Source: Phytohabitans flavus (GTDB lineage: Bacteria > Actinomycetota > Actinomycetes > Mycobacteriales > Micromonosporaceae). From it: a stretch of DNA of 64,000 nt. Location of the stretch: assembly GCF_011764545.1 (NCBI RefSeq), contig NZ_AP022870.1, positions 8,314,001-8,378,000 on the forward strand. Reading direction: 5' to 3'. Numbering within the stretch: the stretch's first letter is position 1; every line of letters starts with the position of its first letter. Positions 43,329 through 51,025 of this stretch are shown here, piece after piece. Below the pieces are notes generated by a model. The model was not told the DNA's origin. It ran no database searches and saw nothing but the letters and a program-made list of their open reading frames with translations. The position numbers and the translations under genes were made by a program.

Positions 43329-43493
43329 GTCGCGGGTCACCGCGGAGAGCTCGGCGAGCGTCCGCGCCGCGTAGGCGCTGTCCACCCGCTCGGTGAACTC
43401 GTCGAGCGTCAGCCGCCCGGCCTCGGTGTGCCGCTGGAGGGCATCCACGACGCGGTGCCTGTCCTCATCGGACGCCCGCAAATCCTCGCTCAC
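43203..43493 (-). CDS. DUF1707 domain protein with C-terminal membrane helix
   Basis: 96 residues. MSEDLRASDEDRHRVVDALQRHTEAGRLTLDEFTERVDSAYAARTLAELSAVTRDLP is a textbook DUF1707 domain. A short linker and one transmembrane helix (LLVIFAIAAAALVLLLVFMGL) follow. Function unknown; the family is common in actinobacterial envelopes. The upstream gene-free stretch (43494-43616) carries the inverted repeat 43491-43498/43517-43524 across the start codon. Confidence 0.92.
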   Translation of the reverse strand: MSEDLRASDEDRHRVVDALQRHTEAGRLTLDEFTERVDSAYAARTLAELSAVTRDLPAEPVTTPAAPDTGRRDLLVIFAIAAAALVLLLVFMGLTR

Positions 43494-43536
43494 GGCCGTC
43501 CTCGCTTCGCTGCGGGCGGCCGTGCGGCTCCAAGCG

Positions 43537-43583
43537 CCCTGTGCCTGATGGTTCGCTCGCTCCGCTCGCTCACGGCCACAGGG
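43537..43583 (-). terminator. Possible terminator after the ROK gene
   Basis: CCCTGTG (43537-43543) and CACAGGG (43577-43583) are complementary across a 33-nt loop containing TTCGCTCGCTCCGCTCGCTC. It lies just beyond the stop of the ROK regulator. Weak because of the long loop. Confidence 0.35.
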
Positions 43584-43616
43584 TAGCCCCGGCTCAGCTC
43601 GACGAGGGACCAGCGC

Positions 43617-44801
43617 TCAGCTCAAGAGGGGATCAGCCAGTAGGCGCTCGAACGCCAGCTCGGCGGCGCCGATGAGCGCGCCGTCCTCGCCGAGCTGCGG
43701 GGTACGCAGGCGGACGTGCTCGCGGGCGGCGGGCAGGGCCATGGAGTTGAGCCGGCTGCGCACCTGGGCCGCGGCGGCGAGGTAGACGTCGCGGAGGGTA
43801 CCGCCGAAGATGACCATCTCGGGGTCGAAGATGTTGACCAGGTTGGCCAGGCCGAAGCCGAGCCAGTCGCCGACCTGCCGTACCGCCGCCTGGGCGTTCG
43901 CGTCGCCTCGGGAGGCCGCGTCGACCACGGCCAGCGCCGCGCCCCGGCCACCGTCGCCGTCCCGCCCAGCGGCATGGAGCAGCGCGCGGTCGCCGATCTC
44001 GGTCTCCCAGCAGCCGCGCGAGCCGCAGTTGCAGGGCCGTCCGCCGGGCAGCACCACCATGTGGCCGACCTGTCCACTCTGTCCGGCGTGGCCGGTCAGC
44101 CGCCGCCCGCCGACGATGATGCCGGCGTCGACGCCGGCATCGCGATGGAGATAGATAACGTTGTCGCAACCAACTGCCGTGCCTCTGGCGTGCTCGGCCA
44201 GCGCGGCCACGTCGGCCGCGTTGCCGACCACGATGGGCCGCTCGGCGCCAAGCTCGCCGGTGAGCAGCGCACCCAGCGGCTCGGCCACCGCGGCGCTGTC
44301 GGTGCCCCCGCTCAGCACCGCCTTGCCATCGGCCCGCCGCATCATGCGAGACACCGAGACGCCGCCGCCGACGTACAACGCCGTGTCCGGCACCGACTGC
44401 TGTAGGTCCTTGACGAACTCGGCCAGCAGCGGGACCGCCTCGGCCGCAGGCAGGCCGGAGGGACGGTCGTCCACCCGGTGGTCGAGCACCTCGCCACCCA
44501 GTCCCACCCGGGCCGCACGCAGCAGGTCCACCTCGATGCTGAACGCGTAGGCGTACACCCGCTCCGACTCCGGCCGGACGACCAGCGATGGTCGTCCGGC
44601 CCGGCCGGTCTCCCGCGGCGCCGCCTCCGTCACCAGGCCGGCAGCGGCCAGGTCGGCGGTCAGCGCCCCGATCGTGCTGCGGTTGAGGCCCAGCTCAGAG
44701 GTGAGCTCGGCGCGCGAGGTCGGGCCGTGGATGTGCACGTACCGAAGGAGCGCACCGAGGTTCTGCCGGCGCACCTCCTCCTGGCTTGGTCCCGTGCGCA
44801 T
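43617..44801 (-). CDS. ROK-family transcriptional regulator (XylR/NagC type)
   Basis: 394 residues. Winged-helix N-terminus (RRQNLGALLRYVHIHGPTSRAELTSELGLNRSTIGALTADL), then a ROK sugar-kinase-like domain with the Zn signature CNCGSRGCWE and VNIFDPEMVIFGG. The phosphate loop of true kinases is poorly kept, in line with a regulator that binds sugar. It is the last gene downstream of the sugar ABC genes (34 nt after the permease) and presumably controls them. Confidence 0.93.
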   Translation of the reverse strand: MRTGPSQEEVRRQNLGALLRYVHIHGPTSRAELTSELGLNRSTIGALTADLAAAGLVTEAAPRETGRAGRPSLVVRPESERVYAYAFSIEVDLLRAARVGLGGEVLDHRVDDRPSGLPAAEAVPLLAEFVKDLQQSVPDTALYVGGGVSVSRMMRRADGKAVLSGGTDSAAVAEPLGALLTGELGAERPIVVGNAADVAALAEHARGTAVGCDNVIYLHRDAGVDAGIIVGGRRLTGHAGQSGQVGHMVVLPGGRPCNCGSRGCWETEIGDRALLHAAGRDGDGGRGAALAVVDAASRGDANAQAAVRQVGDWLGFGLANLVNIFDPEMVIFGGTLRDVYLAAAAQVRSRLNSMALPAAREHVRLRTPQLGEDGALIGAAELAFERLLADPLLS

Positions 44802-44835
44802 CCGTTGCCCAGCCTCCCCAGTCGACTTAAGGGCG

Positions 44836-46092
44836 CTACCTATTGCCCGTGGCAGCCGCCCGCCTGCGGGACAGGGCGTCCACGCCGGCGGCCAGCAGCA
44901 GTACCGAACCGGTGAAGACGAACTTCTGGCCGGAGCTGAGGTTCATTAGGCCCATGCCATTGTCGATCACGGCGATCACGGCGCCACCGAGGACCGCGTC
45001 GAGTACGCGACCCTTGCCGCCGAAGAGGCTCGTACCGCCGATGACCGCCGCGCCGACGGCGTAGAGCAGCACGCTGCTACCACCGGTGTTCGGGTCGACG
45101 GAGCGAGCCCGGCTGGCCGCGATGATGCCGCCGATCGCCGCCATGAACGAGCAGATCACGAAGACCGAGATGCGGATCTTGTCCACATTGATACCGGCCC
45201 GGCGTGCTGCTTCCCGGTTGCCGCCGACCGCGTAGATGTGCCGCCCGTACGCCGTGCGGTGCAGGACGAACGTCCACACGATCAGCAGTACCGCGATGAT
45301 CGGCACCACGATCGGTACACCCTTGAGCGAGTTGATCATCGGGTTGATGCTCCGCTCGAGGTTGAGGAAGTACACCGCGAGGGCGAGGATGAGCGTCAAC
45401 CCGGCGATCCGGCCGAGCACCACTGCCAGCGGCTCGGTGACCAGGTTTCGCGCCTGCCGCCGGCGCAGGCTCATCAGCTGGACCAGTGCGTAGCCGCCCG
45501 CGATCAGTATCACCAGGACCCAGCCCAGCCAGGGCGGAAGGTTGCGGTTTTCGATCGCGACGATCACCTCGTCGCCGATGGAGATGTTCGTACCGCCCTT
45601 GATGAGCAGCAGCACCGTGCCCTGGAAGGCGAGGAACGCGGCGAGGGTCACCACGAACGACGGGATGCCGACCTTGGCGACCAGGAAGCCGAGCACCAGG
45701 CCGATCACGATGCCGGTCGCGAGGGCGGCCAGGATCGCGACGTACCAGGGGAAGCCCTGCACGGCCACGACCTGCGCCAGGACCGCCGCGCACACGCCGC
45801 TCGCGAAGCCGGCCGAGAGGTCGATCTCGCCGAGCAGCAGCACGAAGACAAGGCCCATCGCGATGACGGCGACCGCCGCGCCCTGGGTGAACAGGTTGGC
45901 GAAGTTGCCGGCCGAGAAGAAGGCCGGCCGCATGATGCCGAAGAAGACACAGAGCACGACCAGGCCGAGCACGGCGGGCAACGCGCCCAGATCCCCGCCG
46001 CGGATCCGGGCGACGTAGTCCCGAGCGATGGTGGCCACCGTCGGCTTCGGCGTCACGGCCGCCGGTTCGATCTGTTGCGCCGTGATGGTCAT
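44836..46092 (-). CDS. Sugar ABC transporter permease (XylH/RbsC family)
   Basis: 418 residues with ~10 membrane segments. Landmarks: GDLGALPAVLGLVVLCVFFGIMRPAFF, LLLGEIDLSAGFASGVCAAVLAQV, the RTAYGRHIYAVGGNREAARRAGINVDKIR coupling loop, and AAVIGGTSLFGGKGRVLDAVLGG. Xylose-type permeases are of this length. Overlaps the ATPase gene by 4 nt, with which it forms the import complex for the binding protein at 47108-48214. Confidence 0.95.
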   Translation of the reverse strand: MTITAQQIEPAAVTPKPTVATIARDYVARIRGGDLGALPAVLGLVVLCVFFGIMRPAFFSAGNFANLFTQGAAVAVIAMGLVFVLLLGEIDLSAGFASGVCAAVLAQVVAVQGFPWYVAILAALATGIVIGLVLGFLVAKVGIPSFVVTLAAFLAFQGTVLLLIKGGTNISIGDEVIVAIENRNLPPWLGWVLVILIAGGYALVQLMSLRRRQARNLVTEPLAVVLGRIAGLTLILALAVYFLNLERSINPMINSLKGVPIVVPIIAVLLIVWTFVLHRTAYGRHIYAVGGNREAARRAGINVDKIRISVFVICSFMAAIGGIIAASRARSVDPNTGGSSVLLYAVGAAVIGGTSLFGGKGRVLDAVLGGAVIAVIDNGMGLMNLSSGQKFVFTGSVLLLAAGVDALSRRRAAATGNR

Positions 46093-46892
46093 TCCTTGGC
46101 TCCCGGGATGGTCGGTTCCATGAGCTCGTGGCCGTTTTCCGCCGGGGGCAGGCCGAGGTTTCCGCTACGGCCGGCGGTGATCAGCTCGACCACCTGTGCG
46201 TGGGTGACGTCGGTCGTACGGACCTGGGCGACCATGCGGCCGAGGAACAGCGCCGCGATGTTGTCCGAGACCGCGAAGACATCGTTCATGTTGTGCGAGA
46301 TCAGGACGACGGCGAGGCCGTTGTCGGCCAGCCGCCGGACCAGCTCCAGCACCTGAGCGGTCTGCGCCACACCGAGCGCGGCGGTCGGCTCGTCCAGGAT
46401 GACGAGCTTGCTGTTCCAGAGCACAGCCTTGGCGATCGCCACCGTCTGCCGCTGGCCACCGGAGAGGCTCGCGACGAGCTGGCGGAGCGACTTCACGGTA
46501 CGGACGGAGAGGCCGGCCAGGGTCTTGGCGGCCATCTGCTCCATGGTCGGCTCGTCCAGCACGAGGCCCGAACGCTTCTCCCGGCCGAGGAACATGTTCT
46601 GGACGATGTCGAGGTTGTCGCAGAGCGCCAGGTCCTGGTAGACGACCTCGATGCCGAGCGTGGCGGCGTCCCGCGGGCTATGGATGCTGACCGGGTTGCC
46701 CTCGAAGAGGAACTCGCCCTCGTCGCTCGGATAGATCCCGCTGATGCACTTGACCAGCGTCGACTTGCCGGCGCCGTTGTCACCGACGAGCGCGGTGACC
46801 TCGCCGGGCGGTACGGAAAAATCCACGTCTTGCAGGACCTGTACGGGGCCGAACCGCTTTACGATCCCGCGCGCTTCAAGCAGCGGTGTCAC
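46089..46892 (-). CDS. Sugar ABC transporter ATP-binding protein, single-domain type
   Basis: 267 residues, one ATPase domain rather than the duplicated form (RbsA/XylG) usual for this family, as in many actinobacterial xylose-type systems. Walker A GDNGAGKST, signature LSGGQRQTVAIAKA, Walker B LVILDEPTAALG (final D of the D-loop replaced by G), and the switch His in LISHNMNDV. A homodimer would drive the permease. Separated from the binding-protein gene by a 196-nt spacer with a strong hairpin. Confidence 0.95.
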   Translation of the reverse strand: MTPLLEARGIVKRFGPVQVLQDVDFSVPPGEVTALVGDNGAGKSTLVKCISGIYPSDEGEFLFEGNPVSIHSPRDAATLGIEVVYQDLALCDNLDIVQNMFLGREKRSGLVLDEPTMEQMAAKTLAGLSVRTVKSLRQLVASLSGGQRQTVAIAKAVLWNSKLVILDEPTAALGVAQTAQVLELVRRLADNGLAVVLISHNMNDVFAVSDNIAALFLGRMVAQVRTTDVTHAQVVELITAGRSGNLGLPPAENGHELMEPTIPGAKE

Positions 46893-47043
46893 GGTGCCAT
46901 CTCCTTTTGGCGTTGATCCAGGGCCGGGTGTCCCACCGATGCGCTGGCCGAGGACGGTTCAGACGGCGACCGGCGGCGTTGGAGAACCGCGGGTCGCCGC
47001 CTGAGTCCTGTCTCGGCTTGGCAAAGACCGTCAGGGCAGGGCC

Positions 47044-47090
47044 CTAGGGCATACCGTGCCGACCGATCGGTCGACGCCGATATGCCCTAG
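47044..47090 (-). terminator. Nested hairpin between the sugar-binding protein gene and the ATPase gene
   Basis: Outer arms CTAGGGCATA (47044-47053) and TATGCCCTAG (47081-47090), inner perfect palindrome CGACCGATCGGTCG (47060-47073). Such intercistronic structures let the binding protein be made in excess over the membrane parts, by attenuation or 3'-end protection. Confidence 0.75.
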
Positions 47091-47107
47091 ATCGACCGTA
47101 GCTCAGG

Positions 47108-48214
47108 TCAGCTGATGCCGGCCTGGGTGCAGGCGGCGGCGTAGCTGCCCGTGCACAGCTCTTCCTTGGTGACGAAGCCGTCAGCGATGACGTCCTTCAC
47201 GCTCTCCTTGGTGATCGCCACCGGAGTCAGCAGCACCGACGGGACGTCCCGGCCGCCCTCGGGGTCCTTGACCGTCTGCGAGGTGCTCTTGCGCTCGCCC
47301 TTGGCCAGGCCGATGGCCAGCTCGGCGGCCGCGTCGGCTTCCTTCTTGATCGCCTTGTAGACGGTCATGCACTGGTCACCCGCGAGGATGTTCTGCAGGC
47401 CCTGAACGGTGGCGTCCTGGCCGGTAACCGGGACTCGACCGTTCAGCTTGTTCTTCTTGAGGATGGAGATCACCGCGTTGCCGAGGCCGTCGTTCGCGGC
47501 CAGCACGCCGTTGATCTTGCCGCCGGTCTGGGTCAGCATCTGCTCGAAGATCGTGCCGGCCCGGGCGTTGTCCCAGTCCGGAACCCACTGGTCCGGGCCC
47601 TGGACGTACTCGCCGGCGTCGTACTTCGGCTTGAGCACCGAGTCGTAGCCGTTCTTGAACAGCGTCGCGTTGTTGTCGGTCTGCGAGCCGTTGAGCTCGG
47701 CCACGACCGGCTTCTGCGCGTTGGCGGCGGTCAGGCACTTGACCAGGCCCTCGCCCTGGAGCTTGCCGACGGCCTCGTTGTCGAAGCTGACGTAGTACTC
47801 GGCGGAGCCGCCCAGCGTCAGCCGGTCGTAGTCGATCGTGGCCACACCCTGCGACTTGGCCTTGTCGAGGACGGCCTTGCCGGTGCCGGAGTCGAGGTTG
47901 ACGATCATGAGGACCGTCGCGCCGTTGGTGATCATCTGGTCGGCCAGGGTCTGGAAGGTGTTCTTGTCACCCTGGGCGTTCTGGATGTCGTACTGCACGC
48001 CGGCGGCCGTGAAGGCTTCCTGGAGGTACTTGCGGTCCGCGGTCTCCCAGCGGTCCGAGGACGCGCTGTCGGGGAGGATCACGCCGATCTTCGGCGTCTT
48101 GCCGCCGCCGTTGGTGCCAGAGCCGGTGTCACTGCCGGAGTCGTCGCCACACGCGGCGAGCGACCCTACTGCCAACAGGCTGGCGGCAGCGATGGAGAGG
48201 ATCCCTTTGCGCAT
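47108..48214 (-). CDS. Sugar-binding lipoprotein (XylF/ChvE type)
   Basis: 368 residues from ATG 48214. Signal peptide MRKGILSIAAASLLAVGSLAAC gives a lipobox Cys at residue 22. Type-1 binding fold: KIGVILPDSASSDRWETADRKYLQEAF, then ATVLMIVNLDSGTGKAVLDKAKSQGVATIDYDRL, NGVLAANDGLGNAVI and VPVTGQDATVQGLQNI, the pattern of xylose- and multiple-sugar-binding proteins. First gene of the sugar operon. Upstream starts in the same frame (to 48460) are not signal-like. Confidence 0.95.
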   Translation of the reverse strand: MRKGILSIAAASLLAVGSLAACGDDSGSDTGSGTNGGGKTPKIGVILPDSASSDRWETADRKYLQEAFTAAGVQYDIQNAQGDKNTFQTLADQMITNGATVLMIVNLDSGTGKAVLDKAKSQGVATIDYDRLTLGGSAEYYVSFDNEAVGKLQGEGLVKCLTAANAQKPVVAELNGSQTDNNATLFKNGYDSVLKPKYDAGEYVQGPDQWVPDWDNARAGTIFEQMLTQTGGKINGVLAANDGLGNAVISILKKNKLNGRVPVTGQDATVQGLQNILAGDQCMTVYKAIKKEADAAAELAIGLAKGERKSTSQTVKDPEGGRDVPSVLLTPVAITKESVKDVIADGFVTKEELCTGSYAAACTQAGIS

Positions 48215-48475
48215 TGCATGGGCCCTTTCATCGAAATGTGGGTGTTGGTGGGTGTTTCGCGCGTCGTGGCGCGGTGAGCGTCGTGGGGCACGTACTTTTG
48301 TTGTGTCCGGCAACGTATTCCGGCAGAGAGCGATCCCACAAGACCGCTGACGCCACGAGTTTGTTGGCAGCGATAACAATTCGGCAACGTGATCGACATG
48401 TGGCCGTTCGTGGATCACGCCCGACTGATCAGCCGTCACTCTGGCCCCACGAAGGGGCAAAACGGACGAAATCGA
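48215..48475 (-). promoter_or_regulatory. Upstream region of the sugar operon
   Basis: About 260 nt before the binding-protein start. TTGTT (48361-48365) and AACAA (48375-48379) form an interrupted dyad of the size expected for a ROK regulator, in an A/T-richer patch. No clear -35/-10 pair was identified. Confidence 0.3.
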
Positions 48476-48952
48476 TCAGGCGCGGATCACGGCGAGTGTC
48501 GCGGCGGTGAGCCGCACCAGGTCGTGCGGCGACAGCTCCACCTGAAGGCCCCGGCGACCTGCGGAAACATAGATCGTCTCGTAGTCGGCGGCGGTCGTGT
48601 CGACGACGGTGGGCAGGCGCTTGCGCTGCCCGAGCGGGCTGATTCCGCCCCGCACGTATCCGGTGGTTCGCTCGGCCACCGCCCGGTCGGCGAGTACCGC
48701 CCGCTTGCCGCCCGCCGCCACGGCGAGCGCCTTGAGGTCGAGGTCGCCGGTGACCGGTACGACCGCGACGGTCAGCGCGCCGTCCACCTCGGTGACCAGC
48801 GTCTTGAAGACCCGCTCGGCCGGTACGCCCAGCGCGGCAGCGACCTCGGCGCCGTAGTTGGGCGAGTCGGGCGACACCGAGTAGGGGTGGGTGGTGTGCG
48901 CGACCTTCTGCTTCGTGAGGAGCGACGTCGCCGGGGTGCCCTGACCTGCCAC
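48476..48952 (-). CDS. ybaK: Cys-tRNA(Pro)/Cys-tRNA(Cys) deacylase YbaK
   Basis: 158 residues, GTG 48952. AQGTPATSLLTKQKVAHTTHPY-type N-terminus (MAGQGTPATSLLTKQKVAH), VFKTLVTEVDGALTVAVVPVTGDLDLKALA, then GYVRGGISPLGQRKRLPTVVD with the GxxSP(L)G hairpin, and ETIYVSAGRRGLQVELSP. It hydrolyses mischarged Cys-tRNA(Pro). A TAGCCT hexamer 8 nt before the GTG overlaps the stop of the upstream methyltransferase gene, suggesting its own leaderless promoter. Confidence 0.95.
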   Translation of the reverse strand: MAGQGTPATSLLTKQKVAHTTHPYSVSPDSPNYGAEVAAALGVPAERVFKTLVTEVDGALTVAVVPVTGDLDLKALAVAAGGKRAVLADRAVAERTTGYVRGGISPLGQRKRLPTVVDTTAADYETIYVSAGRRGLQVELSPHDLVRLTAATLAVIRA

Positions 48953-48963
48953 GGAGGACGAGG

Positions 48964-50127
48964 CTATACCGGCTCGCAGACCAGGGCGGTCGGCGCACCG
49001 GCCACCCGGGTCAGCACGAGCGACGCCGCGGCCGGCCCTGCCAGTCGCAGGTCACGGCGGAGCCGCTCGGGCTCCAGGGCGGACCCGCGCTTGAGGATCT
49101 CCAGCCGCCCGACACCCCGCGCGCGGAGCAGCGCCCTCAACCGTTTCAGCGAAAACGGCAGTACCTCTTCGATCTTGAGGCAGCGCGCGTACGGGGTCGG
49201 CGCGGGTGTGTCGGCGTACACGTACGCGATCTCGGGGTCGGCGAGGTGCCCGCCCACCGCCGCGGCGAACTCGGCGACCAGGTGCGCGCGGACCACCGCC
49301 CCGTCCGGGTCGTACAGGTAAGGCCCGACCGCCCCCACCGGCGCCTTCGCCTCGCCCGAGCCGGTGAGCTCGGCCACCCCGAGCAGCGTGGACCGGCGTG
49401 GCACCTCCGCGAGCGGCCCGCACCAGAACGCCGCCTCCACCACCTCACCCCGTACGCTCACCCACTCCGCCTCCGCGCCGGGTGGCACGAGCCCGTGGTC
49501 GATGCCGGGCGCCAGCTTGAGCACGGTACGCGGGACCCGCTCGGGGAGGGCGGCGACGAAGTCCCACGGCGGTGAGTAGGCCGCGGGATCGAAGACCCGC
49601 CGCCCCTCCCGCCGCCGCGCCGGGTCGCAGAAGACCGCGTCCACGCCGGACAGGTCGGCGGCTGTGGCGTCACCGGTTACTACGGTGATCCCGGCCAGCC
49701 CCAGCACCTCCGCGTTCGCGGCGGCAACCATCGCGGTGCCCGGGTCGGCTTCCACCGCGTACACCTCGATGCCGGCACGTGCGGCGGCGATCGCGTCCGC
49801 GCCGATGCCGCAACCGAGGTCGGCGAGCGTGCGCGCCCCCGCGGCGCGCAACCGGGCGGCGCGGCGGCTGGCCACCGCGGACCGCGTCGCCTGCTCCAGC
49901 CCGGCGCGCGTGAAGAACATCCGGTCGGCGTCGGCACCGAACTTCCCGACCGCCCGCCGCCGCAGCTCGGCCTGGGTGAGCGCGGCGGCGGCGAGGTCGG
50001 CGGGCACGCCGGAGCCCCGGAGCGCGGCGGCCGCGGCCAGCGGATCTCCGCCGGCCAGCTCGGCCGCCGTCGCGAGGGCCTTCACCCCTTCCGGGGTACG
50101 CAGCGCGGCGAGCTGCTCGGAATTCAC
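48964..50127 (-). CDS. Class I SAM-dependent methyltransferase with THUMP-like C-terminus
   Basis: 387 residues. The N-terminal helical region (residues 1-90) is followed by a Rossmann core: ARTLADLGCGIGADAIAAARAG (SAM loop), VYAVEADPGTAMVAAANA, and VDAVFCDPARRREGRRVFDP. The C-terminal ~120 residues (VPRRSTLLGVAELTGSG to ILKRGSALEPERLRRDLRL) match the actinobacterial THUMP-like-domain methyltransferase family. Target unknown; an RNA substrate is plausible. 37-49 nt separate it from the DUF1918 gene, which runs in the same direction. Confidence 0.9.
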   Translation of the reverse strand: MNSEQLAALRTPEGVKALATAAELAGGDPLAAAAALRGSGVPADLAAAALTQAELRRRAVGKFGADADRMFFTRAGLEQATRSAVASRRAARLRAAGARTLADLGCGIGADAIAAARAGIEVYAVEADPGTAMVAAANAEVLGLAGITVVTGDATAADLSGVDAVFCDPARRREGRRVFDPAAYSPPWDFVAALPERVPRTVLKLAPGIDHGLVPPGAEAEWVSVRGEVVEAAFWCGPLAEVPRRSTLLGVAELTGSGEAKAPVGAVGPYLYDPDGAVVRAHLVAEFAAAVGGHLADPEIAYVYADTPAPTPYARCLKIEEVLPFSLKRLRALLRARGVGRLEILKRGSALEPERLRRDLRLAGPAAASLVLTRVAGAPTALVCEPV

Positions 50128-50176
50128 CGCCCGATTGTCGGGGCCGGGAGTGGGGCGCCCGCCAGCGGGCTGTGAG

Positions 50177-50365
50177 TCAGCGGGTTGTGGACTCGATTAC
50201 GCAGTCTGTGCCTGGGAAGACCAGGCTCTCGCGGCCGTCGGGAAAGCGGACGAGGTACGGCGGGCTGCCGTCGGCCCCACGAACCTCGACGATCTCGGCG
50301 GTCCGGTCGCTGGCACCGACCGTGTTGCTGTGTACGTGCAAGCGGTCACCGACTGTGGCCTGCAT
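50177..50365 (-). CDS. DUF1918 domain protein
   Basis: 62 residues from ATG 50365, which has GGAGG at 50375-50379. MQATVGDRLHVHSNTVGASDRTAEIVEVRGADGSPPYLVRFPDGRESLVFPGTDCVIE matches DUF1918 over its full length, a small beta-barrel-like protein of unknown function common in actinobacteria. Divergent from groES; CIRCE copy 1 lies 87 nt upstream of its start, so it might share heat-shock control. Confidence 0.9.
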   Translation of the reverse strand: MQATVGDRLHVHSNTVGASDRTAEIVEVRGADGSPPYLVRFPDGRESLVFPGTDCVIESTTR

Positions 50366-50451
50366 GTCATCGCCTCCGCGCGGTTTGGGCTGCGGGGTGT
50401 CCTTAAGACCATGCCGTAAAACACGCCGACACGCCATCGGTTCGGGGCACG

Positions 50452-50478
50452 CTGGCACTCTCCTTGACGGAGTGCTAG
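50452..50478. promoter_or_regulatory. CIRCE element 1 (HrcA operator)
   Basis: CTGGCACTC-N9-GAGTGCTAG, differing from the CIRCE consensus only at the outer bases of the two arms. It overlaps the -35 element of groES. Confidence 0.92.
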
Positions 50479-50491
50479 ATACCGGCATAAC
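50464..50491 (+). promoter_or_regulatory. groESL promoter
   Basis: TTGACG (50464-50469), 16-nt spacer, CATAAC (50486-50491). The -35 lies in the spacer and right arm of CIRCE 1, and the expected start near 50498 coincides with CIRCE 2. Confidence 0.7.
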
Positions 50492-50498
50492 CTGCGGG

Positions 50499-50525
50499 TT
50501 AGCACTCTCAAACCGAGGGTGCTAG
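50499..50525. promoter_or_regulatory. CIRCE element 2 (HrcA operator)
   Basis: TTAGCACTC-N9-GGGTGCTAG: the left arm is the exact consensus, the right arm has two changes. It lies over the predicted transcription start. Confidence 0.92.
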
Positions 50526-50644
50526 CTCTCGGGCACGCCGGCACCCGCGACGACGGCACCGCCCGGTGGCATGAGGCAGCAGTATTACCGCCGTCCGGAG
50601 CGATCCGGATAGCTACCAGACAAGTACCCCAGGAGGGTATGCCC

Positions 50645-50953
50645 GTGACTACCGCGACCAAGGTTGCGATCAAGCCGCTCGAGGACCGGATTCTGGTCCA
50701 GGCGAATGAGGCTGAGACCACCACGGCGTCGGGCATCGTGATCCCCGACACCGCCAAGGAGAAGCCGCAGGAGGGCACCGTCCTCGCTGTCGGCCCCGGC
50801 CGCGTCGACGACAAGGGCAACCGGATCCCGGTTGACGTCAAGGTCGGCGACACGGTCATCTACTCGAAGTACGGCGGCACCGAGGTCAAGTACGCCGGCG
50901 AGGAGTACCTGGTGCTCTCCGCCCGCGACGTCCTCGCTGTCATCGAGAAGTGA
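50645..50953 (+). CDS. groES: Co-chaperonin GroES
   Basis: 102 residues. GTG 50645 (VTTATKVAIKPLEDRILVQ) is preferred to ATG 50639 because the AGGAGGG at 50631-50637 is 7 nt from the former and only 1 nt from the latter. The mobile loop ETTTASGIVIPDTAKEKPQ, GKVVAVGPG-type strand (GTVLAVGPGRVDD), and VIYSKYGGTEVKYAGEEYLVLSARD are typical. Caps GroEL. Heat-inducible through two CIRCE sites. Confidence 0.97.
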   Translation: MTTATKVAIKPLEDRILVQANEAETTTASGIVIPDTAKEKPQEGTVLAVGPGRVDDKGNRIPVDVKVGDTVIYSKYGGTEVKYAGEEYLVLSARDVLAVIEK

Positions 50954-50971
50954 CTGACTGATCGCTGACAT

Positions 50972-51003
50972 CGCCCCGGGCCGGCACCACGCGGTCCGGG
51001 GCG
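50972..51003 (+). other. Intercistronic stem-loop between groES and groEL
   Basis: CGCCCCGG (50972-50979) pairs with CCGGGGCG (50996-51003), 22 nt before the groEL ATG. Possibly an mRNA processing or attenuation point that sets the groES:groEL ratio. Confidence 0.55.
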
Positions 51004-51025
51004 CTGGCGCTTTGAAGGGACATAG

